DNA from: Chloromonas sp. AAM2 | Taxonomy: Eukaryota > Chlorophyta > Chlorophyceae > Chlamydomonadales > Chlamydomonadaceae | NCBI GenBank assembly: GCA_004335635.1 | Contig: QAXH01001513.1 | Span: forward strand, 1 to 44,855 | DNA length: 44,855 nt | Reading direction: 5' to 3' | In this document: piece by piece, positions 1 through 11,900 of the stretch | How positions within the stretch are numbered: the first letter of the stretch is position 1 | Layout of the letters: every line of letters starts with the position of its first letter | Notes under the pieces: generated by a model | Told to the model about the DNA's origin: nothing | Databases searched by the model: none | What the model saw: only the letters and a program-made list of their open reading frames with translations | Position numbers and translations under genes: made by a program

Positions 1-475
1 GCAGCAGCTCCCATAGCGCCTGCCTATTAACAGAATCAAAGGCTTTGCGGAAGTCGACAAAGGTTGCATGAATTGTGTGCTAGTTGGTGCCCATGACTCA
101 GCAGCGTCCTGAATCAGGATGGGCGCAATGGCCTTGTAAATGCGCATCTTGCTTATCAAGCTGACACACCTAATCACTGAACACCTTGCGTTGAAGGTCA
201 TGTGAGGCGACACCGTTGCGTGTGCTGAGCTCCGTCTGTATCCTATTGCACTGAACCTTGGTGGACCTGGGTTGGTTCTCCCCAGATAGCGAAACTCATA
301 CAAGGGCTGTACCTTCATGCAATTGGCCTCCGTGTGTTCCTGGCCACTATTTCCAAACACCACTGCTTATTTCTTGGTGTACTTGAGTTCCATGCCCTAT
401 TCTTTCGCTGTCTGCTGCAGAACCTGCAGTGCCATTTCCAGTCCTGAAATGAGAAAATGGTGGAAGACAAAACGG
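1..475 (-). mobile_element. Degenerate non-LTR retrotransposon (LINE) reverse-transcriptase remnant, permuted
   Basis: Minus-strand translation near 1-75 gives FVDFRKAFDSVNRQALWELL, the conserved LINE reverse-transcriptase block around the first catalytic aspartate. Between about 85 and 475 the minus strand gives pieces typical of the end of the RT domain: GMELKYTKK then AVVFGNSG, YEFRYLG, and RIYKAIAPILIQDAAESW (compare the usual 'VYRAVVLPTLLYGSETW' block). Stop codons and frame changes separate them, so nothing intact is encoded. The order is wrong for one element: the C-terminal blocks lie upstream of the catalytic block, so two truncated copies or a rearranged copy are joined near 80-95. 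The FADD/YADD box was not found. The remnant continues off the left edge of the window. Confidence 0.75.
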
Positions 476-2031
476 AGAACCAAACGGTTTACAATGACTC
501 AGAGATGGAGATGTCTGAGCAAGGGAATCACGGGAGCACACCCACCAAACCACAAACACCACGAATATTCACACGGATTCTGACAGGCTCATCTGGAGCC
601 AGCGCCCTGCATCTTCTCACAATTGGTCAGATTCGAATCTACCACGATATCTCAATAGCATTTCAGTATGCCAACCAACCTGCGCCCGGCTCCCGACAAG
701 CAGTTCATTGGAACTACAGAAGCGTGCTGCAATACCCGTCACAAAACGACGGCTGCACCAGTGAATCCCAAACGGCCAAGGTAGCCACATGGCACAGCAC
801 ACAAGATGATGCAATCACAGCTGTGAATGCATATGCAGCAGCGTGAAAATAGTTATGGTCCCACACATGGGCAAGTTTTTGCACCACCTGCCTGCCTGCC
901 AGCTCAAAAAAATGCATCTGGCTATCATGGGCACGCAAGCCCCATGCACACGTGCACATATCCACGCATGGCACGCACGCTGCCAAAGCCAAAAAGCCAG
1001 CATCAGGACAGCTGCAGGCTATCAGTGCAGGCTACCAGAATGTGCACTTATGCCTATGCGTTGGTGCTGATGAAGCAAGAGTTACACACAAAGCCAGCTC
1101 CAGCTGCCCAGGGCAAAGGCAGTGAGTGTTGAGCGGTATTGGACCTGCTCGCGTGCAATTGTAACCTAGTGGACCCAACAACAAAGGGGATTGGATGTGC
1201 GCCATCAAGGCACCTTACTGGGATGGTCCAGAAGCTCATATGGGACGCCATGCATCCATGGCCCTGCCTTTAGCAGTCTGCTGGTCGTCAGGACAAGCCT
1301 TGCCGAGCACAAACTGTCACCACCGACACTTGGAACGGGATTGTTGCCTGGTCCGCGGCCGCCCACAATGGCATGCACCAGACACAGCACAGGAAGTGGA
1401 ACCCAGTAAACCGAACTCAAACCTTTTGTGGAGCTGGGAGCGACACGACATGCATAAAATGAAATACCATTAAACACTCGAACCAGTTGAACTTCCAGCA
1501 GCTGACAAAGTAAAAAAACAAACACGCATGTGCTTGGGTCAGCCTGGACTCTCCCTGGCAAACTGCGAGACATGTGCCACTCGACTAAACCCTGATTGGC
1601 CCCTCTACACCTGTGCATCTGAGCCTGTTTACATTGACCATACAAGGCGTGCAACAGCAAATGGCTGTCACATTCTCTATGACCAAGCACGGTGCGCCGT
1701 GGCCTGACGATAACATATCACTACGTGCGGTACGTGACAAGGACAGAGGCTTGCAGCCACCCCAGCATGCCAGAGCTCTGCTGAAGTGTGCTGCTTTGTG
1801 AAACTGGTGTTTTGTAATGCCGTTGTCTGCCACGGCGTTATGTTACCAGAGCTGACCACAAATATGTTAATGATGCCGTTGCTTACCCTTCAATCACTTG
1901 AATGAAACCAACAAGGAGTTGCTGAGTTAATCCAGGAGCCGGTTGATGCTGGCAACGGCCATGCACAGTGGGTTCACCGCGCATGCATGCTGCATGCTGC
2001 CTTCAGCCCGACCCCCTTATCCATGTCATGT
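476..2031. other. Intergenic stretch, no recognisable gene
   Basis: No open frame here shows a known domain, signal peptide or consistent splice structure. The longest frame (minus, about 1205-1690) is rich in Cys, His and Leu as expected of random frames in CA/TG-rich DNA. Many GCATGC-type palindromes occur, for example at 1981-1996. The left part may be older decayed LINE sequence. The right end should contain the 3' UTR of the CBM20 gene. Confidence 0.6.
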
Positions 2032-4504
2032 TCACCGCGAGCTGTTCCTCATGGGTGCGGTGCGCGCTGCAAGCGGTGGGTTATTGCGCAGCATGTCTGC
2101 AAACCCATTGACGTATCGCGCATGCAGCGGCGCACTCGGGGGCTCTTCATCGTCATCATCATCTTCTTCCTCCTCCTCTTCTTGATTGTGTTCCAGTTGA
2201 TCCTCTGACTCATACTCATCGTAGTAGCCATCACTGCCGTCCATGTCTTCCTCCAGTTCTGAGAAACAGGGACACATGCAGGCGCGCGCGCGCGTGTGTG
2301 TGTGTGCCTTTTGACATCCGTAACGTCCCACAATGGAAGGCGTAAACACAGACTACTAGGCGTTTGTCAGGCTCTGGTGTGGTCAGGCTCACATGCAGTC
2401 CAGGGCTGACTGCATGTCCGCAGACGTGGGTCACATGGACCAGTGGCACTGCCATGAGGCCAGCGCCACGCATGCGGAGGCAAGGTTTGAGGCACAAGTG
2501 CTCATGCCATGCAACAATGATGCACAGCCAGCAGCTCAAGCGCCGTGTGGACCCTCTAGTTCTAATCCCTTCATCCTATCTGTCAGCTGCCCACGTGTCC
2601 CTTCATCGCTCTCTGCGACACACAGGGTCCAGCTGCATGCATGCATGCCGCTGCTCTCTCACCCTTGTCCAGTAGCTGCAGCACCTCAGCCAGGGTGTTG
2701 TTCAGCTCCACAGTCTTCTGGACCAGCTGGGCTTTGAGACCAGCGTTCTCAACTTGAAGACTCTGCGCATGTGTGTGATACAGCATAGACAGCAATTGAA
2801 CTAGGCCCAGTAACCACTCAAAAGTCCAAACTCGGCTGCTCTGTACCAAGATGTGCAAAGCGTCCACCACGGATTTCTCTTGATGTGTAAGAAGCAGAGC
2901 AACACAGCCTGAACGTGTCTGTTGGCTGTTGTGAACGACAGAAAGCATCTTCATGCTAAACCATTACTTTTTCAACAGTTGGCAGGACGGGAGCCAACAT
3001 GGGCCATACGACAAGACAAGAGATATCTCGCACAGACACAGGCAAGTTGGTGACCGTGCTGCAACACCTGCCCTGGCCACCCTTCATACCGTAATGTGCG
3101 CCTCCGTCTCTAGCTTGTTCTGCCTTTCCAGACTGAGCTCCATACGTAGCTGAGCTAGTTCATTTCGCAAGCCCTGGCTCTCATTGTTCTTCTGCACTAG
3201 CTCGATCTGAAGTCGCCGGGCTTCCTTCCAGTAGCCCATCATCTCCCTGCAAGCCAAACGTGCTGAGCTGGTTATTGAAATGCACTGTGCATGCTACTTG
3301 AGCTCGCTTTTGGCCGTAAGAAAACCAAGCGTGATCAGCTGCGCCCATGCTCGCTGCCATGCATGCCCATGCATGCTACTCACGTCGCCCATTTCTGTAG
3401 CTTGGTTTCACGGGTCATGGTATCTTCGTCCACTTGTACCATAGCCCCTGGAGCGTTACCCCTGCAGTGCATGAGCATGGCACCATGGTCAGCATGGATG
3501 TGTGGGGCAGTTCAGCAGACTGAGAATTGCAAGCTTGCAGCTCTAACATGAACACCACATACCAATTGTCAAACACGTCCACGTCCGTCTCGCTGACTAC
3601 CACTGCCAGGACTGCATTGCTGCCACTCTGCCATTCCAGCGCTTGCTTGGTCTCGTAGTCAATGAGCACGTATTTGTACTCATAGACGCCTCCAGCAGGC
3701 AGCGGCACAGTGGCAACCCATTGGTCGCCTGCTGTCCAACGGAGTTCTACTGAGTTCTTGAGATTCCAGCTTCCTGCGCAGCAAGGGTAAGGTGCCATGT
3801 CATCTTACTCTGACGAGGCAACCCGACTACGCATACTCTCATCGGGCTCAACAACATCCGCTCATGTCCAAGCTCGACAACGGACTAAGGGCGGGTGATC
3901 CCGTGCAATTGTCTGAAAAACCCTTGAACGTGCGAAGTTTGCCTTGCACCCACCGAGTTTTGGATGGCTGCCCAGCAATTTGACGCCCTGCCCAAAACTT
4001 GTCTTGTACTTAAGATGGAACTTGACATTAGCAGTCTTGCCTAGCAGTTCGGAAGGGCTGAGCAGACCCTGCCCATCACTTGCGTCCATCGCTCCAGCAG
4101 GAGCAATGTCGCGCCCTCGCACTGCGATGCACAGCGCAACAACGTTAGAGCCATGCACGGCATAGAATGAATGCGGGTGCGCTGGCCCATTGACCCCAGC
4201 CATGAGGAGCGGTCGTCCGGAGTAGCGATGAAAAAAGCCCTCCATTCTGTTCACCTGTCCATGCTGAGGGACCCATGGGCATGGGTGATCCGGAGGGATT
4301 TCGGCCCGGAAGAGCAGCTGCTGCAAGGTTTGTTCTTCGTTGCCTAGACAATGCCTCGCTGCCAAAGTTGAGCACAAGCTCAGCACAGTGCTTGTCCGCC
4401 TGGCGCCGGCTGCGATGCCAGCCAATGGCTGCTGTGGCTGGGTAAGACGTGCTGGTACTGGGTGCCACGGGCAAACAGCCCGAGCGAGATAGTGCCGAGT
4501 TCAT
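2032..4504 (-). CDS. CBM20 starch-binding, coiled-coil protein, probably plastidial
   Basis: Exons (minus): 4504-4255, 4121-3954, 3773-3563, 3461-3384, 3246-3090, 2762-2663, 2258-2032, joining in frame to 396 residues. The first about 50 residues (MNSALSRSGCLPVAPSTSTS) look like a chloroplast transit peptide. A CBM20 starch-binding domain follows: VKFHLKYKTSFGQGVKLLGS, then LGSWNL, ELRWTAGDQW, LPAGGVYEYKYVL, ALEWQSGSN and FDNW, which keeps the family's aromatic sugar-binding positions. Next come about 100 residues of charged coiled coil (YWKEARRLQIELVQKNN onward) and a very acidic tail with a run of Glu and Asp. No catalytic domain is present, so a scaffold or targeting role on starch is inferred, in the manner of SAGA or PTST proteins. 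Neither orthology is shown. The first exon and its splice are the weakest part; an alternative start is the in-frame ATG at 4244. Confidence 0.75.
2282..2306. repeat. (GC)n(GT)n alternating purine-pyrimidine tract
   Basis: About 25 bases of strictly alternating GC then GT dinucleotides lie in the last intron of the CBM20 gene, just upstream (minus sense) of the acceptor at 2260-2259. Confidence 0.9.
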
Positions 4505-4866
4505 CCTGCCTAACACGGGCTCAAGCTGTTTGCTTGCTCAAGACCCAGCTACACTTCTCTGGCTTGATGTTGGTAGCGTGCAGATGCTGTTAAAGATAAA
4601 GGGTATATGTTTGAAGAGTCGGGTTCGTTCGCCGGACAAAGGACTTGAACACAGCGGCGAACACGCTCGCCGCGTGGTTTCTGTGCCGGGGCTGATGAGG
4701 ACACCAGCTCAGCATTGCAGCTGCTTTTCCCACCAAGGCATGTGGGTGGAGCAAAGAGCCACGTGAATCGGGGGAAACGGGCGATTAACTGTCGGGTGGG
4801 CGCAACCGCCGCTTGTTACGTGCTACCCATGCTTGATGCAAAAAGGAGCTGGCAGGGCGAAGTTGA

Positions 4867-5158
4867 CAGCGCCTGGCATTAAGATTGTGTCAGGCCGGTT
4901 CAGGGTGACTTCAAACGCTGGTCTGGGCTTGTCCGGTGCGAAATCTCGGCAAAGTGGGTCGCATCGCGAGGTGCTCAGCGCGTTGTTTCAATGCAAACAA
5001 CCAGGCATGGGTTCCCATAGGCACATCAAGCAATGCCTTCGAGTTTGCTGGCTAATCGCCAGCAGGAGCACCAAACAGCCAGAGTTCTCGCTACCCAAGC
5101 GCTGCCTCATATTGGGCCCTTAGCAAGCGACGCTGACACAATCTTAAGGCAAAGCGCT
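4867..5158. repeat. Imperfect inverted repeat, MITE-like
   Basis: TTAAGATTGTGTCAG at 4879-4893 is exactly reverse-complemented as CTGACACAATCTTAA at 5133-5147. The match extends outward imperfectly through a CAGCGC...GGC segment on both sides, giving arms of about 27 bases around a 240-bp interior. The size and arms fit a non-autonomous DNA-transposon derivative, but no target-site duplication was established. Confidence 0.5.
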
Positions 5159-5332
5159 GAAAATTCTCAGACAGCACGGGTAGCACGTGCGGCGGCGGTT
5201 GCGCCGGTGTTGGAGCCAATTTACGGACACCCTTAACTTCCCAGCCAATATACCCATATCCCACCTACTTTCTACAGCATTCGCAGTCGCTGCACTGGGT
5301 AGTTAGTGCCAAATTCTGCGTTGAAGTGTGAG

Positions 5333-5374
5333 GCATCGTCCGCATTTTTTTGGCTCCTGGCGCATCGTCCGCAT
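5333..5374. repeat. 13-bp direct repeat
   Basis: GCATCGTCCGCAT occurs at 5333-5345 and 5362-5374, separated by a T-run and a short GC-rich spacer. No function is evident. Confidence 0.7.
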
Positions 5375-5833
5375 CGGTCCGCGCGCACACTCCTGCAGTT
5401 GGCTGCAATGAGATGATTAGCCACTGTTGGCTGGGAGCTCACCGCTGATTTTGAATTCCATCAGATACATTCAAAATATTATCTGCACCTTCGAGCAGCT
5501 GTCCCCAAGCCATGCCCATGTCCAAGAAGGGATTCACGGTGTTGCAGAGCAGACTTGTTACATGGCACGTGCAAACGCCAGCACGGAACAGGCGAATTCG
5601 AACAGCAGTTAGTTCAAAGCTATGCTATGAAATCTTCACAGTTCACCACGAACGCGACAGCAGTGAGCAGTCTAGGTGGCAGGGATCCATTTCAGCCACA
5701 GTTTAACCATACGAAATGCCTGACTATGAGCACGCAATGACAGTGCTCAAAACGCAGTTCATGGTTGCCAGGCACCAGATCAGCTGTAGCCTGTGGTTCA
5801 GCAAGCAGTGGGTATTTTGATTGTCAGCTGACT

Positions 5834-5838
5834 TTACA
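5834..5838 (-). promoter_or_regulatory. Candidate TGTAA polyadenylation signal for COPB2
   Basis: TGTAA, the usual polyadenylation signal of chlorophyte green algae, occurs on the minus strand 89 nt after the COPB2 stop. A five-base motif can arise by chance. Confidence 0.4.
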
Positions 5839-5926
5839 CAGCAGACGCCCATCTGGACATGCGCTTCCATGCCCATGCTTTTGACAACAAAGGACGATGA
5901 GCAGACTGACACTGTCTTGAGGCTGG

Positions 5927-8900
5927 CTAATCCTTTTTGGCTGGAGCGTCCCCCTCCTCCTCTTCCTCGTCATTGAACCCCCAGTCATCCTGCAAACGCA
6001 ATGCCATGAACGAGCAAGGTTTGAAACATTCTTACATTCAGTGCCAGCAGCTCCGCAGCCAGCACATTTGTCAACCTAAATTGATTTGATAAGGACTGAT
6101 TTTGCTGTTGAAGCTGCTGCGAGGCACGTCTGTTGTGCTGGCATGAATCATGCACGTACCTCTTCCACATTGCCTGTTGCAGCGGTGCCATCATTGAACC
6201 CATCGTCACCTGCACGAGACAAGGAAACAGACTGCAGCTGGTAACAGCACCACGTACTAGAACATCTAGTGAATTCATCTGTCGCAGTGGATACCCGCAC
6301 AGTCTGTATGTCCACACAAAACATTCAAAAGCCATGCCAAGGAAAGCTGACGTATGCAGACGCCATACCAAACGCACGTGCACTCCAATGCTTGATTTCC
6401 ATGATGGTGGCACCATGCTCTTACTTTCAATGCCAACGGCCACTGTCATAGATGGTCTGTGCGGTTTCCGGAGTTGCTTGGTAGTGTACTGGTAACTAAA
6501 ACCTGATGCTGCAGCAGCCGTAGTGCATCACAATCAACGCAAGACTATCGTGATACTGTTGCAAGCTAGTTGCCCCGGTTGACTATTGCAAGCTCTTCAA
6601 ACAATTTGAGAGCGCAGCAATGATCCCAGGTACCTTCACAGTCAGGTGGAAGTGACTAGAGGCATTGCAACAAAATGTTATGTGGACTGTGGCTGGACTG
6701 GCATTTGGAGGACTCTAGCTTGACCAAGGGGATGCAGAAGCATCGTGTCACCCACCTGCGTCAAACAGAGTGTCTTCTTCTTCCTCCTCCTCTGCCTCCT
6801 CCTCCGCTGGCTCAGCCTCGGGCTGCGCTGCCTGTGGGGGCGGAGCTGGTGGCACAGGCGCAGCTGTTACTGGGGGAGCAGCAGGAGAGGCTGGCTGGAA
6901 TGGCGCTGGTGCAGCAGCTGGTGTAGGCGAGGTTGGTGCTGGTGGGGCAGGTTGTGCTGGCTGCTGCTCCTCTTCTTCCTCCTCCTCCTCCTCCTCTACC
7001 TCCTCCACTTCCTCTTCAACCTCTTCTTCTTCTTCCTCCGGTTCTGCATAATTGTCCCCATTCTCAGCTGGCCCCTGTGCAGCACATGACAGCTGGCATG
7101 CTATCACATTGCATATGATGGCCTAAACATCATGCACAGCATGCGCTGCAGACTTAATGGTCCTTAATAGTAGCCGCGCTGGTATTGCAATCCACACACA
7201 TGTCTGAACCTTGAAGTAACGTGTACTCATTGCCACTTCGCCTTCTGTCACCCACAAAACGAGTGATAAATACGTCCACACCCACACCCACACACAGCGT
7301 GACGCCCTTGCCCAACCAATGTGTGCATCCACCCACCTCTGACTCCAACTCGCGCATTTTGCCAATGAGGTCTATAAGTGTGATGCCCTCGTAGTCTGCG
7401 TAATCTGATGCTGCCAGTGCCGCCATGTTCTTTCGCTGTGCCGCGCTCCACTTCTCAGCCTTGATGGCCAGAGGCAGGTCGACAAACAGGTTAGGATACT
7501 CTGCTGGATCGGCCAACGACTCAGCGGCCTTGGGGTTGAGGCGTGCGAGGTCCTCCTTCCATGCAGCCACAACCGGTGGCATGCGTGAGGGCACATATGT
7601 GCGACAGAAGAACGCTGCTTCAGGAAGCCTGCATGGTTTGTGACAAGAGCAACAGTGGTGAATGCAGGCCGGCTGGACAACTGGGCGATCTGACTTCCTC
7701 GGTGCTCAACCGTTGATGTTGCAGCCCTGACAAAATCAGCACACCAGACCTACCGTACTTTGAAAACTGGACGCAGTGACTAGTTCGCGGCAGGTGCACG
7801 CCAACCAGTCAAACTCATTCTAGCCCCAAGCGCTGCGCTCACCTGTTGATACCCACGAGCAGGTCCACACACTTGCCCACTTCACCGAGCAGGAAGTGCG
7901 CAAGGAATGCCACATTGTGCTTTCCAGAGCTGGCTGCTTCTTCAGCTAGCTGCACAAGGCCAGACCGGTCACCCATAGCACTGCGCACACCACGCGCATG
8001 ATCATGCAAGCTCTGTCAAGATACGGAAGCACGTGCATGTGTGAGCGAAGGTCGAGCTTGAGAACACGAAGGTCAGGACAGCACACATACGCTTCAGCGC
8101 TAACAGTATACAAGCCTTACACATGTACTCCGTGCATGGTGCAGAGAGTTGCAAGCGTGGACATGCTGTGGTTATGACTCGCCTGCGAATGAGCAGCAGT
8201 CCGCTGTAGTCCTTGGCTCTTGCCAAGCACTGTGCTGCCACCTGTAACTGCCCAGCTGTCATGGCTAGCTCACCCTACGACAGCAAATCACATAGACAGG
8301 CATGCGGTGTGAGCCTGAAAGCTGGAGCTCATGTGTTCAGATGACCCGCTCATAGAGTTCAACACTTGCAAATGCGCCCCTCAAGTATTGCGCTGAAGGG
8401 CACAGGTCATGGGGTTCTGCCACAGAGAGCTCTAATTGTACGAATGTGAAGACGGAACCCCAAGGCCAAGCTTATACAAATCTCACCAGCTGGCGCCACT
8501 TGGGCTCCGAGTCCACTTGTTCAGCAATGACTGATGCCACCTCCAGGTCGCCCAGCTGGATGGCCAAGTCGAACCTGCGCATGTTGGAACAGTCTGGTAC
8601 ACATCAGGACAGGGCAACCTGACAGCAGGCACATAACTGCTAAGCTCCAACACAAAGCAGGCAGGGCTGGGGCTGGGCCGGTCATACTCCTGGTCGCAAA
8701 TGCCCGAGTTTGGTAGCTGCCATGACTGCTGGTGAACTTCTCAAATGTGACCACAATGGCGCAATCAAGTCATCCAGCGCTTGCCTGTAGTCTGGGTCAA
8801 TGGCAACGTCGAGCGCCTCGCGAACATAACCCTTGGCCTCCAAGAAGCGAGCGACGCCATTCAACGCGTCCTTGGGCAACTGTGGCACAGAAGACACAGA

Positions 8901-11900
8901 GTGGCAAGACACCATGGTCGACATTGGGGACAGCGAGCCATCACAGGTCGGCCAACCGCCTAGGCACCAAGTGTGAAGGCCTTTGCAATGCATGGCATGC
9001 AAATCTGAAGTTTGGAACACTGCAATGCACATAAATGGCGGTGCTTGTGCAGTGAATGCTTTGTACACCGACCTGTGGCAGCAATGCCAGCGCCGCGTCC
9101 ACATCATCTCGCATGACCAGCGTCTTGAACTCCACCATGGACAGCAGGAGGGTGTAGCTTACAACACCAAACTCCCTGAGCACATCGACATGCCAACAAG
9201 ACACGCCATATGTGGACTTACAAACATTGTGTACAAATGATGCACGTAGTCATCATGCGAGCAAGGAGCGCGTATGGTAGCAGTAGGCAGTCAGACATGG
9301 CACTACAGCTAGCTGGACATGTCTGTGCATCTGCCCTTCCCAGTTGTCAGTGAGGTTACCGGATGTGTGGCTCCATCACTCACTTGTCGATGAGAAAGAT
9401 CCTGTTGAGCGATGCGAGGTACCCCAGCAAGTACATGGGCCTGTCCAAGTGATAGAGTGTGGTGACCTCCCCGCCCACACAGTAGTTGAGGCGCCAAGAT
9501 GCGTTGTTGTAGATGAAGCAGTCGCCCACCCACACAGCAGTCTTGACACGCTCGCTGATCTGCTCAGAAAGAGGCGGGAAAAGATAGACACAGGTTGAAA
9601 TTCACACGACACACAAGCACTGAAACAGGCACACCAAACCCTGCTGCTTTCAAGCCAAGCTAGCTTCCAGGAGGCTGGGTCTTGCTGATGCGGAGCTATG
9701 CGATTGGAGTTGCGCCACAAAGGCTGGTGAAAACCAATGCTACTGAATCTGCTGGAAGTGCACCCAAACGTCAAAAGCTGTCCCGACGTTATCTGGACAA
9801 CATGCTCACTTCGGTGATGAGCTCAAATGCGTCATCAATGCCGTCTGGGTCAGCGGTTCCACCAGCTGCAAGCAGTGACAACATTGCAAATGTGTGAACG
9901 GCAGACGAAGGTCAAAACGTACGCTCAATGCCAGTTTTCTTACCAACCACCCATTGTTGACAAGAACTGCGGGGCTATTGAACAGAGTTGGTTGCTTGCT
10001 CAGCCATTGGGTGTTGCCTCCCACACCTTCAATCAGTTATTAAAAGAGGTGCACATACCTGCCACCGCTGCCTCCACCACCTCTGCATTGAACTTGAGCA
10101 GGTAGAAGGACTCGTCGCCCACAACTGCCACCTGCTCTCCATTGTCACTCCAGTAGACCCCCTTGACGTTGGCGTCTACTCGACGCACGAGGCGACCCTC
10201 CCAGTCGTAGAACACAATGAAGTCCGTGGACTTGACACCAATCAAGGCGCCACCATAGATGCCGTCAGCGCTAAAGTCCAGCTTCAGGGTGGTTTTCTCC
10301 TGAAGGTGCAATTCATCAGTACATGGCAGTCTTTGCCGGGGCATCCCTGTGGCTTTTTCAACCAAAAGACCAACAGAGCTGTAGTGCCCGTGGCACCAAG
10401 GCGAGGTCGGCCCAGTCTGCCCACCTGGAAGTTCTTGTAGACCTTGACGCGGGCAGAGGTCTCTCGGATGGCATACTCGTTGCTGTCGACGCTCCAGACA
10501 AACTCAAGACCCTGCATTCAGGACATCGCACACAGGTGCAGGAGTTGAGAGTGGAAAGGGTTGGCCGATTCCAGAAAATTAAGAGACACAGAGCGCAGCA
10601 AACTTGAATGCCACAAAAGAATACATGTCCTGGTGCCCAGAATACTCACGCGGGCAAACATTACCTTGCTGCCAATGCTAATCAGCAGATTTGAACCCTA
10701 GTTGCAGCTAATCCAACACAAGGCCCAGGCTTGTGCTCTAGTAGCGCTCACCGCTCCGAAGCTCTTGTTGCGCCATGCAAGTGCAGTGTACACCACGTAC
10801 TCGCCATCGCCACACACGGTCACAAACCGGCCGTTGGGGTTGTGTGCCAGGGACTGCGTGCAGCAACAAGGGACAAGTCAACTCAAAACACTTAAGCATG
10901 CCTGGCAATCCTCCCGGTTTGGTGCCCTAGCTATGTGCAGGTCATGATTACCGAGTCGTGTTGCAGGGCTGGCTCGCAACCATCAGTCCGCGGCACTGGT
11001 CAGCGCTGCAAGCACGGCATTCAAATGTCTGCTGGTATGGTATGGTGCGTAGCTCGCCTCACCTGGGGATACAAGTCAGACGAGCCCAGGTCCTTGACTG
11101 CCAAGGGTAGGCGCTCTCCATCAGTCATCTCATAGTCAGCACCAAGGGCCTGTGATCACGTAGCAGCAGGACACCAAAGGAAAGGGTTCAGCAGAACAGG
11201 AACAACACAGGCAAACCACTAACAACAGTTCAAGCCCTGCCTTGTCAGCCCTGTGCTCAACATAGAATACCTTCTCTGCTGCAGGCTGCCTGCCCTGACA
11301 CTGACCTTGATGTTGACCGTCTGCACCTCATTGTGCCGTGCCCAGATGATTTTGCCACTGCTGTCCATGGACGCCACAGGCTCCTCCCGGCCAACCTTGA
11401 TCAGGACACTGCCCTCGTCATAGCCAATGGCGATGTGGTTGGAACCCTGCATGGGTACAAGAACATGATGAGTGAGAACATAAGAGCTGAGAGTGTTCAA
11501 GCAACTGAAACCAGTGTAGACAGCGTGAAAGAGCAAACACTGTTGCTGCTGTTGGCGGTCCGTCAGCAAATGCTCCTTGTGCAAGAAGGAGAACGTTTTC
11601 TGAGCAAACAGCGGACCTTGAGATATCCAATGCCCCAGACACGCTCCAAGCGGTAGTCCAGTGTGTTCTCCAGGCGATACGTGGTGGCGTGCCACAGCTT
11701 GATGGTTCCATCCTCACTGAAGCCAAGACAATACATAAGGTAACAGAAAGACATGGTACTCGTCAAAACACCAGATCGGGTGGGTCACTATCCGGGCAGA
11801 TGTGTACTAACAGTGTGCTACAGGCAGTGCATGCACAAGCACAGACACACATCCATGCAAGTCCTCACCTGCCAGTGACAATGATTGGCAGCTCTGGGTG

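Larger units (their letters stand above)
4505..5926. other. Intergenic region between CBM20 gene and COPB2
   Basis: This should hold the CBM20 gene promoter (left end) and the COPB2 3' UTR (right end). No protein of known family was seen. It contains an inverted repeat (4867-5158) and a short direct repeat (5333-5374), described separately. The open frame at 4833-5123 lies inside the inverted repeat and shows no recognisable domain. Confidence 0.6.

Noticed and set aside
6770..7051. Long plus-strand frames of poly-Ser, poly-Leu or Gly/Ala across the COPB2 acidic exon
   Set aside because: They are the complement of GAG/GAA and Pro/Ala codons in COPB2 and carry no splice or start context.
8740..8785. 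GT donor near 8754 for COPB2 exon 17
   Set aside because: It keeps the frame but adds about ten residues inside the invariant [13 protein letters not shown] block; the GC donor gives the family sequence exactly.
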